Below, piece by piece: positions 58,568 to 64,000 of a DNA stretch of 64,000 nucleotides. A model generated the notes under the pieces. It was not told where the DNA came from, ran no database searches, and was given only the letters and a program-made list of their open reading frames with translations. The DNA comes from CAYYTU01 sp964474655 (lineage in GTDB: Bacteria; Chloroflexota; Anaerolineae; B4-G1). The position numbers and the translations under genes were made by a program. How positions within the stretch are numbered: the first letter of the stretch is position 1; each line of letters opens with the position of its first letter. The stretch spans positions 1 through 64,000 of the forward strand of contig CAYYTU010000009.1 in the NCBI GenBank assembly GCA_964474655.1, read 5' to 3'.

Positions 58568-59572
58568 CTACTCCGCCCAGAACGGCGCGCTGACGTACTT
58601 GAACCCGCCGTCAGGCAGCAGCGCAACCACGTTCCCGCATTCCAGCGTGCGTGCCACCCGCAGCGCAGCGGTCACCGCCGCCCCGGCCGAGACGCCCACG
58701 AAGACGCCCTCGGCGCGGGCCAGCCGGAGGGCCATTGCCCTCGCGTCGCCGGTGCTCACCGCGACGATGCGGTCGACCAGATTCGGTTCGTAGATCCCTG
58801 GCACATCGGCCGTCGCCAGATGCTTTACGCCTTCGATGCCGTGCTTGGCGCTTTCCGGCTGCACGCCGATCAGGCGCACCTGCGGGTTTCGCTGCTTCAG
58901 ATACCGCCCGACGCCCATCATCGTGCCGCCGGTGCCCAGCCCGGCCACGAAGTGCGTCACGCCCCCGCCCGTCTGACGCCAGAGCTCGGGGCCGGTGGTG
59001 GTGTAATGCGCCAGCGGGTTGGCCGGGTTGTTGTACTGGTCGGCGTAGGTGTAACGCTCCGGCTGGGCAGCCGCTAGCTCGCGGACGAACTGACGCGCCC
59101 CGTCGGTCCCGGCGGCTGGATCGGTCAGGGTCAACTCGGCGCCGTAGGCCCGTAGGATCTGGACCCGTTCGCGTCTGACGTCTTCCGAGAGCGCCAGGCG
59201 AACCGGGAACGAGAGCGCCGCCCCCAGCATCGCATAGGCGATGCCCGTGTTGCCGGAGGTGGCGTCGAGCAGCGTCTTGCCGGGCGTCAGGTCGCCGGTG
59301 CGCAGCGCCTCGCGCACGATGGAGAGTGCCGCGCGATCCTTGACCGATCCGCCCGGATTGAGGCCCTCGAGCTTGGCGTGGATCGCCACATTGGGGGCCA
59401 GCGCTTCGGCGAGGCGCGATAGCCGAACCAGCGGCGTGCGACCGATCAGCGATACGACTGAGGAAGCGGTTCGGAAATCACGGGCAACGGGAAGGGCGGG
59501 AGCGAAAGCGGGAACTTCGCGCTTGATGAAGTCGAGATTCGTCTGCTGTGCGGCATGGTATGTCGATACCAT
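58568..59572 (-). CDS. Cysteine-synthase-like PLP enzyme
   Basis: A 334-residue fold-type II PLP enzyme. It has IGRTPLVRLSRL, Schiff-base Lys in LEGLNPGGSVKDRAA, the DATSGNTGIAYAML loop, the GLGTGGTMMGVG phosphate loop, and EGVFVGVSAGAAV near the C-terminus, all typical of cysteine synthase/cystathionine beta-synthase. O-acetylserine or O-phosphoserine sulfhydrylation is likely. ATG 59572 is fixed by GGGAGGAAACG directly upstream; an upstream open frame lies in the structured leader. The ribosome site can pair with a complementary sequence about 100 nt upstream (see the leader entry). Confidence 0.88.
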   Translation of the reverse strand: MVSTYHAAQQTNLDFIKREVPAFAPALPVARDFRTASSVVSLIGRTPLVRLSRLAEALAPNVAIHAKLEGLNPGGSVKDRAALSIVREALRTGDLTPGKTLLDATSGNTGIAYAMLGAALSFPVRLALSEDVRRERVQILRAYGAELTLTDPAAGTDGARQFVRELAAAQPERYTYADQYNNPANPLAHYTTTGPELWRQTGGGVTHFVAGLGTGGTMMGVGRYLKQRNPQVRLIGVQPESAKHGIEGVKHLATADVPGIYEPNLVDRIVAVSTGDARAMALRLARAEGVFVGVSAGAAVTAALRVARTLECGNVVALLPDGGFKYVSAPFWAE

Positions 59573-59813
59573 CGTTTCCTCCCAAAATCCCAGGCCAGAT
59601 ACACAAAAGCCAACCTTCGCCGGCGGCGAAGCGTCTCGCATCACCCGATGCAGCGAGGACGCTGTCGCCCGACTCGGTTGGCCTGGGAGGAAACGGTGAA
59701 CGGTCCAGAGCCTAGGCGATCAACGCCCTCGCTCCAGACAGATGCAGCAACGATGGACAATCAGGTCGTTCATACCGTTTATGTCTTTCATATCGGTCGT
59801 ACTCCCGAACGTC
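59573..59813 (-). ncRNA. Structured 5' leader of the cysteine-synthase-like gene, candidate riboswitch/attenuator
   Basis: On the minus-strand transcript the arm at 59696-59676 (CCGTTTCCTCCCAGGCCAACC) is complementary to three blocks nearer the gene: GGTTGG (59615-59610), GGCCTGGGA (59596-59588) and the ribosome site GGGAGGAAACG (59583-59573). Within the GGTTGG helix are two further hairpins, one around 59662-59631 (GCATC/GATGC plus flanks) and TTCGCC/GGCGAA (59630-59616), giving a three-way-junction-like fold. Pairing would hide the ribosome site. No T-box, SAM or TPP consensus was found. Confidence 0.6.
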
Positions 59814-59819
59814 GGGGCA

Positions 59820-59847
59820 ATTCTACCACAAACCCGCCGTCAGTAAA
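59820..59847 (-). promoter_or_regulatory. Promoter for the structured leader and cysteine-synthase-like gene
   Basis: On the minus strand TTTACT (59847-59842), a 16-nt spacer and TAGAAT (59825-59820). It would give a leader of about 240 nt. The rest of 59848-59920 is plain intergenic sequence after hypE. Confidence 0.4.
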
Positions 59848-59920
59848 GCCAATCTCAGGGCTCGACTTCGCGTTGATCTCAAAGCGGCTGCCAATGGCTA
59901 CCCGCTACCGGCTGCCGTAC

Positions 59921-60958
59921 TCAGCAGATGCGCGGCAGCAGCTCGCCGAGCGGCATATCGATCACGCGGTGACCGCCGATGCCAGTGCGGCCCAGCACCA
60001 TTTTGGGGTGCTCCTTGGTGACGACGCCGATACGCGCCGCCCGTTCGCCCAGCGGGTGCGATTGCAACGCCGTCAGCGCCGCCTCGACCTCCTCGGCCGG
60101 GACGAAGGCCAGCATCTTGCCTTCGTTTGCCACGGTCAGCGGGTCGAAGCCCAGCATCTCGCAGGCCGCCGCCACGGCGGGGCGGATCGGCACCGCCGCC
60201 TCCTCGAGCTCCATCCCCACGTTTGACGTGCCCGCCAGCTCGTTCAGGGCCGCCGCTACGCCGCCGCGGGTCGCATCGCGCAGGCAGTGCGTGTGCGGCG
60301 CGGCCTCCAGGAGTACCTCGACCAGGCCGTTCAGCGGGGTGCTATCGGACACGAGATCGGTCTCGAATTCCAGCCCCTCGCGCTTGCTGAGCACGGCGAT
60401 GCCGTGATCGCCGATGGTGCCGTTGATCAGAATCACGTCGCCGGGCCGCGCTTGATCAGGGCCAATCATCACTCCTTCCGGCACGATGCCCACGCCAGTG
60501 GTGTTGATGTAGATGCCGTCGCCGTAGCCCTGCTCGACTACCTTGGTATCGCCGGCGACGACCTGGACGCCGGCCTCGCGGGCCGCCTCCGCCATCGAAT
60601 GGACCACCTGCTCCAGCACGTCCATCGCCAGTCCTTCTTCCAGGATGAAGCCGGCCGTAAGCCAGAGGGGACGCGCGCCGCTCATCGCCACGTCGTTGAC
60701 GGTGCCATGCACAGCCAGCGAACCGATGTCGCCGCCCGGGAAGATCAGCGGGCGCACGGTAAAGGAATCCGTCGACGTCGCGAGTTGCAGGTTGCCATTC
60801 GGCGCGTCTGCCAGTCCTTCTGCGGTCACTTGGACCACGGTCGAATCGGCCATTTGGCGCAGATGGGGATTGTCCAGCGGGGCCGCAAAAGTCTGGCGGA
60901 TCAAGTCGTTCATCATTTTGCCGCCGGCTCCGTGGGCCATACGGATTGTCTTCTCCAT
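59921..60958 (-). CDS. hypE: Hydrogenase maturation protein HypE
   Basis: A 345-residue AIR-synthase-like ATPase: MAHGAGGKMMNDLI at the N-terminus, ATSTDSFTVRPLIFPGGDIG, GTVNDVAMSGA, and the diagnostic C-terminal ...LLPRIC ending in the Cys that is thiocarbamoylated and dehydrated to the cyanide precursor. It works with HypF and the HypCD complex to make the Fe(CN)2CO centre of [NiFe]-hydrogenases. ATG 60958 is 7 nt after hypD; the open frame upstream lies inside hypD. Confidence 0.96.
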   Translation of the reverse strand: MEKTIRMAHGAGGKMMNDLIRQTFAAPLDNPHLRQMADSTVVQVTAEGLADAPNGNLQLATSTDSFTVRPLIFPGGDIGSLAVHGTVNDVAMSGARPLWLTAGFILEEGLAMDVLEQVVHSMAEAAREAGVQVVAGDTKVVEQGYGDGIYINTTGVGIVPEGVMIGPDQARPGDVILINGTIGDHGIAVLSKREGLEFETDLVSDSTPLNGLVEVLLEAAPHTHCLRDATRGGVAAALNELAGTSNVGMELEEAAVPIRPAVAAACEMLGFDPLTVANEGKMLAFVPAEEVEAALTALQSHPLGERAARIGVVTKEHPKMVLGRTGIGGHRVIDMPLGELLPRIC

Positions 60959-60965
60959 AACTGGT

Positions 60966-62072
60966 CTACTCCTCGCGCGACTGGTAGCGATAGTAAGCGG
61001 CGCATGCGCCCTCGGAGCTGACCATGCAGGGTCCGATGGGGCTCTGCGGCGTGCAGCTTTCTGCGAACAGCGGGCACTCGGTGGGGAGCAGTACGCCCCG
61101 CAAGACGTCGCCGCAGCGACAGCCCGGCAGCTCACACGAGGGCGGGACGTCGACCAAGAAGGTTTCGGCGGCGTCGAAGTGGGCGTAGGGTTCGCGCAAC
61201 TCCAACCCGCTGGCGGGGACGGCGCCGAGGCCGCGCCATTCGGCGTCGGCGACCGCGAAGACCTGCTCGATTGCCTGCTGGGCACTGGGATTGCCGGTCG
61301 GTCGGACGCTGCGGGCGTAGGTGTTGTCCACGTCCGGCGCTTCCTCTTCGACCATCGTCACCAGCGCCAGGATTGCGCGCAAGAGATCGAGTGGCTCGAA
61401 GCCGGCGATGGCGCACGGTATCCCGTGGTCGTCGGGCAGGAAACGCCAGGCCTCGGAGCCGATGATGGTGGTCACGTGACCGGGGCCGATGACGCCATCC
61501 AGCGCCACCTCGCCGGCGGTGAGGATGGCCAGCGTGGCGGGAGGCGTCAGCTTGTGGGTGCTGAAGACGTGGAAGTTCTCCACGCTCTCGCGTTTGGCGG
61601 TCGCGAGGGCCGAGGCGATCATCGGCGCGGTCGTCTCGAACCCGACGCCGAGAAAGGTCACCGGTCGCTTTGGGTTCTGCCGCGCGACTTTCAGCGCATC
61701 CAGCGGCGAGTAGACCACGCGCACGTCGGCGCCTTCGGCCTTGGCCTGGGCCAGGGAGGCGCGACTGCCGGGCACGCGGATCATATCGCCGAAGGTAGTC
61801 AAGATCACTTCCGGAACCTGCGCCAACGCAATCGCGCGGTCGAGATCGGTGGAAGACGTGACGCAGACCGGGCAGCCGGGTCCGGACCGCAGATCGACCG
61901 TCTCTGGCAGCAGGTCTGGAATCCCGAAGCGAAGGATGGCGTGCGTGTGCCCGCCGCAGAATTCCATCAGCTGCACAGGCCGGGTGGAGCGGTTATGAAT
62001 CGCCTCGGCGACAGCTCGAGCCGCCTCGGGGTCGCGGAACGGCTTGAAAATATCAGTGGTCATTTGAACCAT
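60966..62072 (-). CDS. hypD: Hydrogenase maturation protein HypD
   Basis: A 368-residue iron-sulfur protein. The CGGHTH motif starts at Cys39 (MEFCGGHTHAI), followed by GPGCPVCVT, FLGVGFETTAP, and a Cys-rich C-terminus (PPSCELPGCRCGD...ECPLFAESC...GPCMVSSEGACAAYYRY) for the 4Fe-4S cluster and redox cysteines. With HypC it carries the Fe(CN)2CO unit. It starts one base after the TGA of the upstream CpaF-type gene, so the two are translationally coupled. No hydrogenase structural genes, hypA, hypB, hypC or hypF are within the window. Confidence 0.96.
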   Translation of the reverse strand: MVQMTTDIFKPFRDPEAARAVAEAIHNRSTRPVQLMEFCGGHTHAILRFGIPDLLPETVDLRSGPGCPVCVTSSTDLDRAIALAQVPEVILTTFGDMIRVPGSRASLAQAKAEGADVRVVYSPLDALKVARQNPKRPVTFLGVGFETTAPMIASALATAKRESVENFHVFSTHKLTPPATLAILTAGEVALDGVIGPGHVTTIIGSEAWRFLPDDHGIPCAIAGFEPLDLLRAILALVTMVEEEAPDVDNTYARSVRPTGNPSAQQAIEQVFAVADAEWRGLGAVPASGLELREPYAHFDAAETFLVDVPPSCELPGCRCGDVLRGVLLPTECPLFAESCTPQSPIGPCMVSSEGACAAYYRYQSREE

Positions 62073-62073
62073 T

Positions 62074-63558
62074 TCACTCAGTTTTCTTCATAAACATCGA
62101 GGCTGGCAGTTTGAAGCCGTACTGTTTCAGGGCCTCGTCACAGGATGGGCGCATGCCGGTCGCGCTGTGGTAGCCCAGCACCTTTCCATCAGCGTTGTCG
62201 CCCTCATCATAGAACTGGAAGATGTCTTGCATCACGACGTTGGTGCCCTCCATCCCCAGCACCTCGGTGACCTGGATTACCTTACGGCTGCCATCTCGCA
62301 ATCGCATTGCCTGTACGATCAGGTCGATGGCGGAAGCGATCTGCGAGCGAATTGTCTCCACCGGCAGCTCCACACCGGCCATCAGGACCATCGTCACCAG
62401 GCGTGAGATGCAGTCGCGCGGCGAGTTGGCGTGAATGGTTGTCATACTGCCGTCGTGCCCGGTGTTCATTGCCTGGAGCATATCCAGCGCCTCGCTGGAC
62501 CGGCACTCGCCGACCACGATCCGCTCCGGGCGCATCCGCAGCGCGTTGACCACGCAATCGCGGATGGTGACCTCGGTGGGGCTTTGCGGGTTGGGCTTCT
62601 TTGTCTCCAGGCGCACGACGTTACGCTGCTGGAGCTGGAGCTCGGCTGCGTCCTCAATGGTGACCGTGCGCTCGTGCGAGGGGATGTAGCTCGAAAGAAT
62701 GTTGATCAGCGTGGTCTTGCCCGATCCAGTGCCGCCGGAGACGATGATGTTCTGGCGCGAGACGACCGCCGCCTCCAGAAATTTGGCGATGTCCTCAGTC
62801 AACGAGCCGAAGCGGATCAAATCCTCCATCTGGAGCTTGTCCTCGGAGAATTTGCGGATGGTGATGTTGGGCCCGTCGAGGCAGCAGGGAGGGATGACGG
62901 CGTTGACGCGCGAGCCGTCGGGTAGGCGAGCGTCGATCAGCGGGTGATCGTAAAGTACCGAGCGCCCCAGCGGCAGCACGATCCGTTTGATGATGCGCAC
63001 CACATGATCGTCGTCAAGGAATTTGTAGCCCGTTTCGGCTAGCTGGCCGTCTTTTTCCACAAAGACGACGTAGGGACTGTTGACCATAATCTCTGTGATG
63101 TCCTGGCGGTTGATGAGCGGCTGGATCGGCCCGTAGCCGAAGATCTCGTTCATCACGTTCCGGTAGAAACGCTCCTTGCTTAGAGAGGGCGGGACTTTGA
63201 GCTTGCCGCTTTCGATGAACTGATTGAGGGCCTGGGTCACCTGCTGCTCGCGCTCCGGCGTGCGTTCCAAAGGCAGCTCCAGGTCGATCTCTGGCGCTAT
63301 CTGCTTCCGCAGGTGGTCAGCGATCTGCAGCTGAATCTTCAATATCGCGGCGCGTTGGTCCGAGATGGCGCCTCGCTGTCGCGGCGTACCGGGCGGCTCC
63401 GGCTCCAGTCCCATAAAAAGAGGGTTGTCTTCTTCCTCTTCTGGCGCTTGGGCAGGAGTGGGCTCAGGCTCGCTCTCGACTGGCTCGGCGTGGGCAATTG
63501 AGTCAGGTGTATCTTTGGTTTCAGATTCGTCTGGCGTTTCTCGCTTGAAAAGCCCCAT
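62074..63558 (-). CDS. CpaF/TadA-type secretion ATPase, second paralogue, outside the tad locus
   Basis: A 494-residue ATPase with a Pro/Glu-rich N-terminal tail (residues 1-65), then the CpaF core: DITEIMVNSPYVVFVE, Walker A GGTGSGKTT at about 275, IEDAAELQLQQRNVV, VVGECRSSEALDML and GSMTTIHANSPRD. All ATPase motifs are intact. Compared with the 22.0 kb copy the N-terminus is longer and acidic. No pilus or platform genes adjoin it here; it runs directly into hypD. AGGAG lies 7-11 nt before the ATG. It may drive a second pilus-like system encoded upstream of the window. Confidence 0.9.
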   Translation of the reverse strand: MGLFKRETPDESETKDTPDSIAHAEPVESEPEPTPAQAPEEEEDNPLFMGLEPEPPGTPRQRGAISDQRAAILKIQLQIADHLRKQIAPEIDLELPLERTPEREQQVTQALNQFIESGKLKVPPSLSKERFYRNVMNEIFGYGPIQPLINRQDITEIMVNSPYVVFVEKDGQLAETGYKFLDDDHVVRIIKRIVLPLGRSVLYDHPLIDARLPDGSRVNAVIPPCCLDGPNITIRKFSEDKLQMEDLIRFGSLTEDIAKFLEAAVVSRQNIIVSGGTGSGKTTLINILSSYIPSHERTVTIEDAAELQLQQRNVVRLETKKPNPQSPTEVTIRDCVVNALRMRPERIVVGECRSSEALDMLQAMNTGHDGSMTTIHANSPRDCISRLVTMVLMAGVELPVETIRSQIASAIDLIVQAMRLRDGSRKVIQVTEVLGMEGTNVVMQDIFQFYDEGDNADGKVLGYHSATGMRPSCDEALKQYGFKLPASMFMKKTE

Positions 63559-63611
63559 TACAATCTCCTAAGCTAGTCTGACAATCGTCTCCTCGAATGA
63601 AAAAACTTAAA

Positions 63612-64000
63612 TTAGCGCTTGCTTTCTTCCAATAGAGCGGCGATAACGCCGTAGGCTGCCAGTAGATCGCCATCACTGAGCTGCCTCGACATAGCGTACA
63701 TCTCCTCTATGGCCGATGAGCGTTGATCTTCTTTTGCAATAAGCGCCAGGCTGTCGCGGGTGGGGTAATATCCAGCCTCGCGCAACAAATTGCGCAGCTT
63801 GCCGCCCGGATTGGTGTAAAGGTCGTAGGCATCCAGCGGTTTGTCACAGCGCGGACAACGCTCAATCAGATGGCCTGCTAGATCGCCGCCGTGGATGCGG
63901 AACTGATCGCCGTCCAATACAACGGCTTGCCCACAGGTATGGTGGAGGAGGTCGAATGAGTCTTCGACGATGCCCTCCGCGATGTGGGCGATGTCGTTGG
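63612..64000 (-). CDS. Partial zinc-ribbon-like protein, 5' end beyond the window
   Basis: The frame is open from base 64000 to TAA 63614-63612, giving at least 129 residues. It has HTCGQAVVLDGDQF and LIERCPRCDKPLDAYDLYTNPGG, suggesting a small metal site, then a helical C-terminus (MSRQLSDGDLLAAYGVIAALLEE). I do not recognise the family. It lies 53 nt upstream of the CpaF-type gene on the same strand and is probably in its operon. Confidence 0.55.
   Translation of the reverse strand, partial: NDIAHIAEGIVEDSFDLLHHTCGQAVVLDGDQFRIHGGDLAGHLIERCPRCDKPLDAYDLYTNPGGKLRNLLREAGYYPTRDSLALIAKEDQRSSAIEEMYAMSRQLSDGDLLAAYGVIAALLEESKR

Noticed and set aside
59573..59813. Canonical T-box or SAM riboswitch before the cysteine-synthase-like gene
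   Set aside because: No GGTGG-ACCGCG T-box sequence and no S-box core could be found, so only an unclassified structured leader is claimed.
59696..60226. Plus-strand frame beginning GTG after a GGGAGGAAACG-like ribosome site
   Set aside because: The apparent ribosome site is the inverted arm of the leader stem; the encoded peptide is not protein-like and runs into antisense hypE.
60543..62093. 516-codon plus-strand frame opposite hypD/hypE
   Set aside because: Antisense of two well-supported maturation genes.

Overview
The window looks like a chromosomal contig from a bacterium of the Chloroflexota, probably an Anaerolineae-like lineage. This is inferred from gene content: a Tad/Flp pilus locus with very large secreted modular proteins, a secreted protein ending in a YLPLV-type tail, many GT-C membrane glycosyltransferases, and an ADP-forming acyl-CoA synthetase. 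The DNA is fairly GC-rich. No rRNA, tRNA, CRISPR array or phage was seen.

Layout. 0-2 kb: the end of an acyl-CoA synthetase gene and an ABC exporter. 2-4.2 kb: a NarL/DegU-type response regulator, a DegS-type kinase and a 51-residue Flp pilin with its own promoter and terminator. 4.4-7.5 kb: two multi-pass membrane proteins. 7.7-25.4 kb: the Tad pilus locus. It has a 1918-residue TadE fusion, a secreted propeller/PKD protein, a second TadE, a TadG-like protein whose vWA domain is split by an insert, then cpaB, cpaE, cpaF, tadB and tadC. 25.4-36.4 kb: housekeeping genes (comF, hpf, a low-molecular-weight phosphatase, an AlaX-like editing protein, a sulfotransferase, sfsA, an IMPase, sppA and a GT-C protein). 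36.4-44.2 kb, mostly minus strand: a TetR-regulated heterodimeric ABC exporter, two nitroreductases, a histidine phosphatase and a membrane-anchored nucleoside-hydrolase-like protein.

44.4-47.4 kb holds the most unusual genes. Two adjacent paralogues each fuse a DHDPS/NAL-type class I aldolase domain to a C-terminal domain that reads as a formaldehyde-activating enzyme (Fae). One Fae domain keeps the family histidine and the other has glutamine there. A LacI/cre-like palindrome lies upstream.

47.5-58.2 kb (minus strand) carries trmO, ahcY, a decayed HEPN/MNT pair, two fold-type II PLP enzymes, an MBL-fold hydrolase, a carbamate kinase, two knotted carbamoyltransferases and a GntR/HutC regulator. 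The regulator's promoter overlaps a perfect palindrome. The carbamoyltransferase, carbamate kinase and PLP set suggests energy-yielding catabolism of a ureido compound. The MNT gene is broken by a 163-bp MITE-like element with an exact 8-bp target duplication, so the ancestral gene can be read.

58.5-64 kb (minus strand): a cysteine-synthase-like gene behind a roughly 240-nt structured leader that can sequester its ribosome binding site, then hypE, hypD, a second CpaF-type ATPase and a partial zinc-ribbon-like protein. Small palindromic or terminal-inverted-repeat elements recur at 28.4, 41.5, 42.4, 49.8 and 58.3-58.5 kb.
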